Positions 1 through 5,434 of a stretch of 6,980 bases of DNA are shown here, piece after piece (position 1 is the stretch's first letter; each line of letters begins with the position of its first letter). Both the position numbers and the translations under genes were made by a program. Source of the stretch: Clostridiales bacterium (lineage in GTDB: Bacteria; Bacillota; Clostridia; Oscillospirales; Butyricicoccaceae); contig JANZZB010000080.1 in the NCBI GenBank assembly GCA_026419635.1, forward strand, positions 1 to 6,980, written 5' to 3'. The notes below the pieces were generated by a model. That model was not told the DNA's origin and did no database searches. It saw nothing but the letters and a program-made list of their open reading frames with translations.

Positions 1-1
1 A

Positions 2-487
2 GTACTTCCTGACGGCGTAATGGGTGAACTGGTATTTACATGTATAACCAAAGAAGCCCTTCCGCTTATCCGCTACCGTACGCGCGATATTGCAAGCATA
101 ACACATGAAACCTGTGCATGTGGAAGGACCCTTGCACGTATGCACAAGCCTGCCGGTCGTACAGATGATATGCTGATTATTAGAGGAATCAATGTGTTCC
201 CGTCTCAGGTGGAAAGCGTCCTTCTTGAAATCGAAGAAGCGGCTCCCCATTATATGCTGATTGTTGATCGTTTCGACAACTTAGATACGCTTGAAATCAT
301 TGTCGAAATGAACGAAGCGAATTTTTCTGATGAAGTGAAACATATTGCTGCCCTTGAAAACAGGATTAAGAAAGCGATCGAAAGCACACTTAATATAGCT
401 GCAAAAATCCGTATGGTTGAACCAAAAACCATTGAACGCAGCGAGGGGAAAGCGAAAAGGGTCATTGATAAAAGAAATTTAAAATAA
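2..487 (+). CDS. paaK: Phenylacetate-CoA ligase family protein, C-terminal part (5' truncated by window)
   Basis: The reading frame is open from base 2 and ends at TAA 485-487, giving the last 161 or so residues of a protein family that is usually about 430-440 residues long. The gene therefore starts upstream of the window, and the ATG at 20 is internal. Visible motifs are GELVFT, the PLIRYRTRD block of the adenylate-forming superfamily, a CACGRT segment, and the hinge GRTDDMLIIRGINVFPSQVE that is characteristic of PaaK. The family converts an aryl acid, ATP and CoA to aryl-CoA, AMP and PPi in the cytoplasm. In Clostridia such genes often stand beside indolepyruvate ferredoxin oxidoreductase genes and may handle phenylacetate or indoleacetate made from amino acids. 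The substrate cannot be read from this fragment. The tandem ACT gene that follows is the usual neighbour of this PaaK subgroup. Confidence 0.93.
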   Translation, partial: VLPDGVMGELVFTCITKEALPLIRYRTRDIASITHETCACGRTLARMHKPAGRTDDMLIIRGINVFPSQVESVLLEIEEAAPHYMLIVDRFDNLDTLEIIVEMNEANFSDEVKHIAALENRIKKAIESTLNIAAKIRMVEPKTIERSEGKAKRVIDKRNLK

Positions 488-559
488 TTGTAACAACCCC
501 AAAAATTTGGTAGAGTATAGTTAGCCGAGTTCTTAATTACAAACTAAGGGGGAACATAT
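488..559 (+). other. Short intergenic spacer between paaK and the ACT gene
   Basis: These 72 bases contain no terminator-like hairpin and no convincing promoter. A TATAGT at 516-521 has only TTGTAA at 488-493 as a possible -35 box, and the 22-base spacing is too long. The only clear signal is the strong Shine-Dalgarno AAGGGGG at 546-552, seven bases before the ACT start codon. The simplest reading is an intra-operon spacer. Confidence 0.5.
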
Positions 560-991
560 ATGCTTATTAAGCAAATATCGGTTTTTATTGAAAACAAGCC
601 CGGAAGACTTGCCGAAATTACCGATGTTCTAGCGAATGCCGGCGTGGATATTAGGGCGTTCTCCATTGCGGATACAACCGATTTCGGTATCCTCAGGTTA
701 ATTGTAAACGACCCGGAAAAGGCGCTTGCTGCCTTAAAAGAAAACATGATGACAGTCTCTGTCACAAAAGTAATTGGAGTGAAACTTCAAGACAAGCCGG
801 GCGCTTTAAACGGAGTCCTTCATACATTGTTTGACAAAGGAATCAGCGTAGAATACGCATATGCATTTATTACCCGTGCGAAAGATGATGCGTATGTTAT
901 CCTGCGTGTTGAGAATAATGAAGAAGCAACAAAAATCCTTGAAGATGCCGGAGTTTTGCTCCTTGATCCTTCGGAGGTTTATTCAATCTGA
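560..991 (+). CDS. Tandem ACT-domain protein
   Basis: A 143-residue protein consisting of two ACT domains, roughly residues 1-66 and 71-143, with nothing else attached. Each repeat shows the ACT pattern: a first strand, then a KPG turn (residues 11-13 in ENKPGRL, and again in QDKPGAL near residue 75) before the helix, and a late strand such as FGILRLIV or AYVILRV. ACT domains bind small ligands, typically amino acids, so the role is probably ligand sensing for, or allosteric control of, the neighbouring aryl-acid or amino-acid enzymes. The ligand is unknown. The start is ATG 560, seven bases after AAGGGGG. The stop TGA (989-991) overlaps the next gene's ATG as TGATG, so translation is probably coupled. 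It is not an enzyme by itself. Confidence 0.93.
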   Translation: MLIKQISVFIENKPGRLAEITDVLANAGVDIRAFSIADTTDFGILRLIVNDPEKALAALKENMMTVSVTKVIGVKLQDKPGALNGVLHTLFDKGISVEYAYAFITRAKDDAYVILRVENNEEATKILEDAGVLLLDPSEVYSI

Positions 992-2247
992 TGAGTTTAT
1001 CTGGTATTTCTGAACGGCTGCTCGCCCTCGGTCAAAAAGCCGAGGGCGAAGCTGATTTTATTTTTAGGGAACATAGCCGAATTGCTATGTTAAATACGGA
1101 AAAAGTCCTGAACGCTTTTCAAAAACATCGAGTATCTGAGTCGTATTTTGCTGGCACGACCGGCTATGGATATTCCGATCAGGGACGTGACAAACTCGAT
1201 GAAATTTACGCAGACGTTTTTGGCGGGGAAGCAGGTCTTGTTCGGCTTTCGTTTGTAAATGGCACCCATGCAATTGCATGTGCGATTTTTTCTTCACTTA
1301 AAAAGGGAGACGTTCTTTTGTCCGCAACCGGTCCGCTATATGATACTCTCAAAACAGTTGTGGGTCAGAATGAAGAAAAACGCGGGACTTTTTACGATTA
1401 TGGAATTGGTTACCGTGAAGTTCCGATGCTTTCGGTCGGGCTCCCCGACCTTCCGGCTATTGAAGCGGCGGCATCCAACAAAGATGTAAAGACCGTGTTT
1501 ATTCAACGTTCTCGCGGATATTCCGACAGAAAAGCGTTATCCTGTGCTATGATAAAAGAGATCATTGATATTGTAAAAAAAGTCAATCCGCACGCCTGTA
1601 TTTTAGTAGATAACTGTTATGGGGAATTTGTGGAGGAAATCGAGCCGTGTAATATCGGAGCGGATCTCATTGCTGGGTCTTTAATTAAGAATCCGGGCGG
1701 TGGAATCGCACCTTCGGGAGGCTATGTCGTCGGCAGAAAAGATCTTGTAGAAGCAGCGGCCTATCGCCTTACAGTACCCGGTATCGGAGGGGAATGCGGC
1801 GCGACATTGGGGAACAACCGGCTTTTGTATCAGGGCCTTTTTATGGCACCGCATATTGTTCTGCAAGCGATAAAGACTGCGGTTTTTTGCGCATATGTAA
1901 TGGAAGATCTGGGATTCTCCGTTTCGCCATCTTATAAAGAAAAACGGTATGATATTATCCAAACAATCCGTTTCGGTAAGGAAGAACCGCTTCTTCAATT
2001 CTGTAAAGGTATTCAAATGAGTTCTCCGGTTGATTCATTTGCTAGTCCGGAGCCGTGGGATATGCCGGGTTATGATTGCAAGGTTATTATGGCTGCCGGT
2101 ACATTTATTCAAGGCGCTTCAATCGAACTTTCCTGCGACGCACCAATGAGGGAGCCGTATCTTGCCTATTTACAGGGTGGGTTGACGTTTGAATCCGGTA
2201 AACTCGGAATATTGAAGGCCGCTCAAAAAATCAGCGAACTAAAATAA
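991..2247 (+). CDS. Methionine gamma-lyase / 'aluminium resistance protein' family PLP enzyme (COG4100, YnbB-like)
   Basis: A 418-residue cytoplasmic PLP-dependent fold-type I enzyme, full length for its family. Landmarks in order: GTTGYGYSDQGRDKLDEIYA (about 56-75), which is highly typical of this family; the cofactor-phosphate region around FVNGTHAI (88-95); D207 in ILVDNCYGEF, expected to contact the pyridine nitrogen; and K233 in GSLIKNPGGGIAPSGG, the predicted Schiff-base lysine. Members are labelled cystathionine beta-lyase or methionine gamma-lyase by homology or aluminium-resistance protein by older phenotype; few have a proven substrate, so C-S lyase activity on a sulfur amino acid is only a likely role. 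The start ATG 991 overlaps the ACT stop. A GGAGG at 973-977 lies 13 bases upstream, further than ideal, which fits translational coupling. A strong inverted repeat lies at codons 11-20. Confidence 0.9.
   Translation: MSLSGISERLLALGQKAEGEADFIFREHSRIAMLNTEKVLNAFQKHRVSESYFAGTTGYGYSDQGRDKLDEIYADVFGGEAGLVRLSFVNGTHAIACAIFSSLKKGDVLLSATGPLYDTLKTVVGQNEEKRGTFYDYGIGYREVPMLSVGLPDLPAIEAAASNKDVKTVFIQRSRGYSDRKALSCAMIKEIIDIVKKVNPHACILVDNCYGEFVEEIEPCNIGADLIAGSLIKNPGGGIAPSGGYVVGRKDLVEAAAYRLTVPGIGGECGATLGNNRLLYQGLFMAPHIVLQAIKTAVFCAYVMEDLGFSVSPSYKEKRYDIIQTIRFGKEEPLLQFCKGIQMSSPVDSFASPEPWDMPGYDCKVIMAAGTFIQGASIELSCDAPMREPYLAYLQGGLTFESGKLGILKAAQKISELK
1022..1049 (+). repeat. GC-rich perfect inverted repeat in the first codons of the PLP enzyme gene
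   Basis: TCGCCCTCGG at 1022-1031 is perfectly complementary to CCGAGGGCGA at 1040-1049, with an eight-base loop (TCAAAAAG). It encodes residues around LALGQKAEGEA. A U-rich stretch follows at about 1055-1067 in the RNA. The hairpin is seen directly; any attenuating or RNA-processing role is speculation. Confidence 0.55.
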
Positions 2248-2249
2248 TA

Positions 2250-2276
2250 AAAACGGCTTATCATAAGCCGTTTTTT
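2250..2276 (+). terminator. Intrinsic terminator of the paaK-ACT-PLP operon, probably bidirectional
   Basis: An 11-bp perfect stem, AAAACGGCTTA (2250-2260) and TAAGCCGTTTT (2264-2274), closes on a three-base loop TCA and is followed by T-rich sequence to about 2280. It starts two bases after the PLP enzyme stop codon. On the other strand the A-rich run 2241-2253 becomes a U tract, so the same hairpin can also stop the converging riboswitch operon, whose last stop codon is about 70 bases away. Confidence 0.9.
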
Positions 2277-2344
2277 ATTTGCGTAAGGAAGCGTTGGTAT
2301 CCTCTGTTTTTGTGCTCTTCTCATTTATTTATGCATAGCATGAT
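2277..2344. other. Convergent intergenic spacer
   Basis: About 70 bases between the shared terminator and the 3' end of the LOG-family gene. I see no gene, no second hairpin with a U tract and no repeat. Confidence 0.4.
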
Positions 2345-2935
2345 TTATTGTTTTTCCACATCGGTTAGCCAACGTTCTTCAAAGACCATAGGTGAATAGT
2401 TCTCGATATAATTGATGCAGTCAGCCACATCGTCGGTAACATAATACAAATCACAACAAATGCTCTTTGCGAATTGTTGGTGTATCACGGTTTCAAACTG
2501 CTCCAGTAAATGGTTAAAAAATCCGTTTATATTTAATATGACAATCGGCTTATTATGGTATCTGAGTTGTTTTAATGTGATGATCTCCAAAATTTCCTCG
2601 AGCGTGCCATAGCCGCCTGGCAGTGCAATAAAGGCATCGGATCTATGATCCATCTTAGCTTTGCGTTCACGCATACCTTTTGTGACAACAAGCTCATCAC
2701 AATTTTCATAGACAACTCCCTTAAGATTCAGAGCTTCGGGAATGACCCCGATCACTTTGCCGTTATTTTGGTGAACCGCTCGGGCGCAAGCACCCATCAG
2801 TCCTGTATGACCTCCGCCAAAGAGAAGGAGGTCTTCTCGCTCGGCGATTTCTCTTCCAAGTTTTGATGCGGCATCAAAATAAATATTATCAATCGTATTG
2901 CTCGATGAACTGAATACGCAAATTACTTTGTTCAT
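2345..2935 (-). CDS. LOG / TIGR00730 family Rossmann-fold protein (nucleotide 5'-monophosphate phosphoribohydrolase family)
   Basis: A 196-residue protein, normal length for the LOG family. The family signature is present: GGHTGLMG at 41-48 (glycine-rich nucleotide-binding loop), MRERKAKM at 88-95 carrying the conserved arginine, and PGGYGTLEE at 106-114 with the catalytic glutamate. Characterised LOG proteins hydrolyse AMP or N6-substituted AMP (cytokinin nucleotides) to the free base plus ribose 5-phosphate. Older databases call such proteins 'lysine decarboxylase', which is a misnomer. The start ATG (2933-2935) follows a GGGAG box nine bases upstream. Only 21 bases separate it from the radical SAM gene, and no terminator or promoter lies between them, so it is the second gene of the cobalamin-riboswitch operon. 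Context suggests a modified adenine nucleotide as substrate; this is inference. Confidence 0.92.
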   Translation of the reverse strand: MNKVICVFSSSSNTIDNIYFDAASKLGREIAEREDLLLFGGGHTGLMGACARAVHQNNGKVIGVIPEALNLKGVVYENCDELVVTKGMRERKAKMDHRSDAFIALPGGYGTLEEILEIITLKQLRYHNKPIVILNINGFFNHLLEQFETVIHQQFAKSICCDLYYVTDDVADCINYIENYSPMVFEERWLTDVEKQ

Positions 2936-2956
2936 ATATCATTTCTCCCGTTAAAG

Positions 2957-3829
2957 TTAGTCGTATTGCGCGGCGATCTTCCGATGACGTCGCAACTGTC
3001 CGCAGCCGCCCCTGATATCGCCGCCGAAGTTATGGAAGATTTCGCAGTCGATTTCTTCCTTTATTTTATCGTAAAAGTTTCGAATCTCAAGAGTTCCGGA
3101 CGGCGTCAGGTCATCCATGTGATTGTCATTATACTGAGAGAGGATCAGTTTTAAGGGTTTGCCTTTTAAAAGCTCAATCAACCTTAAGACATCCGCCTCC
3201 GAATCATTGAAGCCTTTCAGAAGCATATATCGGATTCGTACCTTATTAGATTGTGAATTGGCAAAGTCGATTGCCGCTCTGATCAATTCCTCAATTCCAT
3301 ATTTTGAATTAAAGGGAATTAATTTTCGCCGCTGGTCATTCGTAGTCGCATGGATCGAAATATTTATGCGCATGTGGGTATCTGTGTTTTTAAGGCAGTC
3401 AATAAACTCGTAGATTTTTGGGACGACCCCAACCGTCGCAAGTTCAAAGTCCCTAATTCCGAACTGCGATTGAATCTTAAAAACAGCATCTCTGACATTG
3501 TAAAAATTGAGAAGAGGCTCTCCCATGCCTGCAAATACGACGGCGTCAATGGGAATAAGTCCTGATTTGAGCCTATACTGATTGCAGAGTACAACCTGCT
3601 CAAGAATTTCGTCAGCAGTTAAATTCCGAATAAAACCCTGTTCTCCGGTTGCACAGAATTTACACCCGATATTACAGCCGACCTGTGAGGAGACGCACAC
3701 AGTGGAGTGGTAGGTAAGCACCATGGCTTCATCGTGCATATACAGTGTTTCAATCGTATTTCCGTCATCTAACTTTAATAGATACTTTATTGAATGATCT
3801 TCACTTCTGAGTTCCTTTAGGATTTTCAT
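2957..3829 (-). CDS. Short RlmN/Cfr-like radical SAM methyltransferase lacking the N-terminal domain
   Basis: A 290-residue protein that aligns by eye with the catalytic part of RlmN/Cfr. The 4Fe-4S/SAM motif CxxxCxxC is C52, C56, C59. C45 in TVCVSSQVGC corresponds to the catalytic cysteine C118 of E. coli RlmN. C276 in GGCGQLR corresponds to the methyl-carrying C355. GMGEPLLN (101-108) is the SAM-binding GEP motif and SIHATTNDQRRKLIPF (158-173) is also family-typical. RlmN and Cfr are about 350-390 residues, with an extra N-terminal domain; this protein begins just before the catalytic core. The start is firm: GGGAGG (3836-3841) sits six bases before the ATG, and the DNA upstream is a terminator and riboswitch, not coding. 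The C-terminal part (for example HNFGGDIRGGCGQ) diverges from standard RlmN. Known chemistry is methylation of adenine C2 (RlmN) or C8 (Cfr) in RNA; the substrate here may differ. Confidence 0.88.
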   Translation of the reverse strand: MKILKELRSEDHSIKYLLKLDDGNTIETLYMHDEAMVLTYHSTVCVSSQVGCNIGCKFCATGEQGFIRNLTADEILEQVVLCNQYRLKSGLIPIDAVVFAGMGEPLLNFYNVRDAVFKIQSQFGIRDFELATVGVVPKIYEFIDCLKNTDTHMRINISIHATTNDQRRKLIPFNSKYGIEELIRAAIDFANSQSNKVRIRYMLLKGFNDSEADVLRLIELLKGKPLKLILSQYNDNHMDDLTPSGTLEIRNFYDKIKEEIDCEIFHNFGGDIRGGCGQLRRHRKIAAQYD

Positions 3830-3853
3830 AGTATGCCTCCCAAATTCTTGTTT

Positions 3854-3893
3854 AAAAACAAAAAATCCCCGAGCTTATTCGCTCAAGGATTTT
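3854..3893 (-). terminator. Riboswitch expression platform: intrinsic terminator
   Basis: On the minus strand a 13-bp stem forms between 3893-3881 and 3874-3862, with two G-U pairs and a six-base loop (GAAUAA). It is followed directly by a U tract interrupted by one G (3861-3854). It lies between the cobalamin aptamer and the radical SAM ribosome binding site, so it is the expected on/off switch: ligand-bound RNA should terminate here. The 5' arm of the P13-like hairpin contains CUUAUU, which could pair with AAUAAG in this hairpin's loop and 3' arm, a possible but weak antiterminator. Confidence 0.9.
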
Positions 3894-3908
3894 ACCATAG
3901 TCCTCTGA

Positions 3909-3932
3909 TCTCTTATTTACCGGAATAAGAGA
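3909..3932 (-). promoter_or_regulatory. P13-like hairpin downstream of the cobalamin aptamer (candidate kissing loop)
   Basis: A perfect nine-base-pair stem (3932-3924 with 3917-3909) carries the loop CCGGUA on the minus-strand RNA. In cobalamin riboswitches a hairpin at this position (P13) docks by its loop into L5 of the aptamer. Here loop bases CGGU (3922-3919) can pair with ACCG (4049-4046), which lies in the L5 region. The pairing is inferred from complementarity and position. Confidence 0.65.
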
Positions 3933-3939
3933 GAAATCT

Positions 3940-4097
3940 CAATCAGGCAGGTCTCCTGGCTAACGGATCATTGCTATTCTCTCCTTCCCAGTATAAAACC
4001 AGTGGATTATGAGAACTACTCCCCGTATACAGTGGCGGGACCGCTCGGTCATTGTTTCCGATTCCCTATTATCCCCCAAGAGGGGGCACCTGATTGG
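3940..4097 (-). promoter_or_regulatory. Cobalamin (B12) riboswitch aptamer
   Basis: Read on the minus strand, this segment has the conserved pieces of a cobalamin riboswitch in the right order. The closing P1 helix is CAATCAGG (4096-4089) with CCTGATTG (3947-3940), eight perfect pairs. Next come GGTGCC (4090-4085), GGGAATCGGAAACAAT (4066-4051), GGTCCCGCCACTGTA (4042-4028), CCACTGG (4005-3999), and finally the B12 box AGCCAGGAGACCTGCCT (3961-3945). A P13-like hairpin and an intrinsic terminator follow before the first start codon. The element should shut off the radical SAM-LOG operon when adenosyl- or another cobamide is plentiful. It lies entirely in the leader of that operon and points away from ruvC. 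Which cobamide form it prefers cannot be read by eye. Confidence 0.95.
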
Positions 4098-4160
4098 TAT
4101 TCAATTAATAAAATTAACTTAAAGTTGAATCGCAGTATAAAAAAATGAACTTGTAAATGG
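4098..4160 (-). other. 5' part of the leader upstream of the aptamer
   Basis: An AT-rich stretch between the predicted transcription start (near 4161) and the P1 helix of the riboswitch. I see no open reading frame with a ribosome binding site and no strong hairpin. Together with the aptamer, P13 hairpin and terminator it accounts for the gene-free interval 3830-4287. Confidence 0.4.
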
Positions 4161-4167
4161 TATTTTG

Positions 4168-4197
4168 ATTATACATAATTCAAACGAGGTATGTCAA
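4168..4197 (-). promoter_or_regulatory. Sigma-A promoter of the riboswitch operon
   Basis: On the minus strand TTGACA (4197-4192) and TATAAT (4173-4168) are both exact consensus hexamers with an 18-base spacer. Transcription would start near 4161 and give a leader of about 330 nt that contains the cobalamin aptamer. Such a strong core promoter is what one expects when control is left to the riboswitch. Confidence 0.88.
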
Positions 4198-4255
4198 GAC
4201 GGTTTGTCTAAGGTTTGTTTGAAGACGGATTAAACTTTCTTTTTTTATATAATTA

Positions 4256-4264
4256 TGGTAAAAT
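4256..4264 (+). promoter_or_regulatory. Candidate extended -10 promoter for ruvCAB
   Basis: TGG followed by TAAAAT (4259-4264) is an extended -10 element about 48 bases before the ruvC start. No good -35 hexamer is present at 17-18 bases (TTTCTT or similar), which extended -10 promoters tolerate. A TATAAT at 4248-4253 is an alternative -10 but also lacks a well-spaced -35. The promoter diverges from the riboswitch operon promoter. Confidence 0.5.
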
Positions 4265-4311
4265 ACTAAAATATCAGACGCATTGCTTTGAAAAATGTGG
4301 AGGATGGATGC

Positions 4312-4797
4312 ATGATCGTTATGGGCATTGATCCCGGATATGCGACGGTTGGTTTTGGAGCCGTTTCATACGACAGGGGCAAATTTTCCGTTCTTGAATA
4401 CGGAGCTGTCAAAACGGATCCTGCTCTTCCGTTTCCTAAAAGGCTTTTTGAAATTCATCAGGATATCCTTTCCTTAATCGACCATTTCAAGCCCGATGCG
4501 ATTGCTGTTGAAGAGCTTTTCTTTAACACAAATGTAAAAACGGCGATCGAAGTAGGACATGCAAGAGGTGTGATCGTCCTGGCAATTACAGAAAAAGGAT
4601 ATCCGCTTTTTGAATATACACCGTTACAGGTAAAGCAATCGGTTGTTGGCTACGGACGGGCTGAAAAGCGTCAGGTTATGGAAATGACAAAGGTTCTTTT
4701 AGGCCTTTCTAAAATTCCTAAGCCGGATGACGCGGCTGATGCACTCGCAATCGCCGTCTGCCATGCGCACACTGCGATGTCACGCCTGAATGGATAG
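4312..4797 (+). CDS. ruvC: Crossover junction endodeoxyribonuclease RuvC
   Basis: A 161-residue Holliday junction resolvase, the usual length. With the ATG at 4312 the four catalytic acidic residues fall close to the E. coli positions: D7 (GIDPG), E67 (AVEELFF), and D140 and D143 (PDDAADALA). It cuts symmetric strands of four-way junctions, acting with RuvAB in recombination and repair. The start at 4312 is preferred because GGAGG (4299-4303) lies eight bases before it. A TTG at 4288 gives a longer frame, but its extra residues are not family-like and the Shine-Dalgarno lies after it. The gene heads a ruvC-ruvA-ruvB operon, the order typical of Clostridia, and the ruvA ribosome binding site overlaps its stop codon. 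No LexA box is evident upstream. Confidence 0.96.
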   Translation: MIVMGIDPGYATVGFGAVSYDRGKFSVLEYGAVKTDPALPFPKRLFEIHQDILSLIDHFKPDAIAVEELFFNTNVKTAIEVGHARGVIVLAITEKGYPLFEYTPLQVKQSVVGYGRAEKRQVMEMTKVLLGLSKIPKPDDAADALAIAVCHAHTAMSRLNG

Positions 4798-4810
4798 GAG
4801 AGAAGACGGA

Positions 4811-5419
4811 ATGTTTTATTACGTTAAAGGAACAGTAACACATATTGAACAAAACCTTGCCGTCATTGATTGCGCAGGTGTCGGTTATGCTTGTATAACT
4901 TCGCAGAACACGCTTGCATCTCTTAAGTTCGGAGAGCAGACTACGTTATATACATATTTACATGTTAGAGAAGATATTTTTGATTTATATGGTTTTTACG
5001 ATCTTGAAGAATGCTCCTGCTTTAAACTTCTGCTAAGTATATCCGGTGTCGGGCCAAAAGCGGCAGTCGCAATTTTGTCTGCGCTGACTCCACAAAAACT
5101 TGCGCTCGCTGTCGTCTCAGAAGACGAAAAAGCGCTTACTGCAGCTCAGGGAATCGGGAAAAAACTTGCACAGAGAATCCTGCTTGAACTCAAGGACAAA
5201 ATGGAAAAAGAACAGTTAGGAACAAAAAGCAGCGGAATAATTACGAAAAATGATGAAATGCCTGCAGGTGAAGATAAAAAGATCATGGAAGCGCTAGAAG
5301 CACTCGCGGTACTAGGTTACAGTAAATCGGAAGCAATGCGCGTTTTTGCAAAGCTGGATGCAAAAACGCTTTCACTGGAAGAAATGGTACGCCTCGCATT
5401 AAAAAGCCTTGTCAGATAG
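4811..5419 (+). CDS. ruvA: Holliday junction branch migration protein RuvA
   Basis: A 202-residue protein of normal length with the three RuvA domains: an OB fold starting MFYYVKGTV (1-62), two helix-hairpin-helix motifs (SISGVGPKAAVAIL at 76-89 and AAQGIGKKLAQRIL at 111-124), then a flexible linker and a C-terminal RuvB-binding domain (about 153-202, with ALAVLGYSKSEA). RuvA binds the four-way junction as a tetramer and loads the RuvB motors. The start ATG 4811 is chosen because AGGAG (4796-4800) precedes it by ten bases and MFYYVKG is the family N-terminus. An upstream in-frame ATG at 4790 overlaps ruvC and would precede this Shine-Dalgarno. The gene lies 13 bases after ruvC and 15 before ruvB. 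Confidence 0.96.
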   Translation: MFYYVKGTVTHIEQNLAVIDCAGVGYACITSQNTLASLKFGEQTTLYTYLHVREDIFDLYGFYDLEECSCFKLLLSISGVGPKAAVAILSALTPQKLALAVVSEDEKALTAAQGIGKKLAQRILLELKDKMEKEQLGTKSSGIITKNDEMPAGEDKKIMEALEALAVLGYSKSEAMRVFAKLDAKTLSLEEMVRLALKSLVR

Positions 5420-5434
5420 GAATGGAGCCAGACA

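Noticed and set aside
488..521. Possible promoter before the ACT gene (TTGTAA and TATAGT)
   Set aside because: The 22-base spacing between the hexamers is too wide for a sigma-A promoter and there is no terminator after paaK to make one necessary.
1434..1450. Seven-bp hairpin GGTCGGG-CTC-CCCGACC in the PLP enzyme gene
   Set aside because: Short, inside coding sequence, no following T tract, and explained by the codons for VGLPDL.
1681..2016. 111-codon open frame on the minus strand inside the PLP enzyme gene
   Set aside because: Its translation resembles no family I know, it has no ribosome binding site that I can see, and it is antisense to a clear full-length enzyme.
3830..3850. In-frame extension of the radical SAM gene to supply the missing N-terminal domain
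   Set aside because: The frame upstream runs into the terminator U tract and riboswitch, there is no better start codon, and the ATG at 3829 has an ideal GGGAGG six bases away.
4288..4311. TTG at 4288 as the ruvC start, giving eight extra residues
   Set aside because: The Shine-Dalgarno GGAGG (4299-4303) lies inside this extension, and the ATG at 4312 places the first catalytic aspartate at residue 7 as in other RuvC proteins.
4198..4311. LexA/SOS box upstream of ruvC
   Set aside because: I looked for CGAAC-N4-GTTCG-like or other palindromic LexA sites and found none; the region only has weak direct repeats.
5340..5369. Perfect 10-bp inverted repeat GCGTTTTTGC / GCAAAAACGC inside ruvA
   Set aside because: It is AT-rich in the middle, has a ten-base loop, lies within the coding region of the C-terminal domain and lacks a real U tract; likely coincidence of codons.
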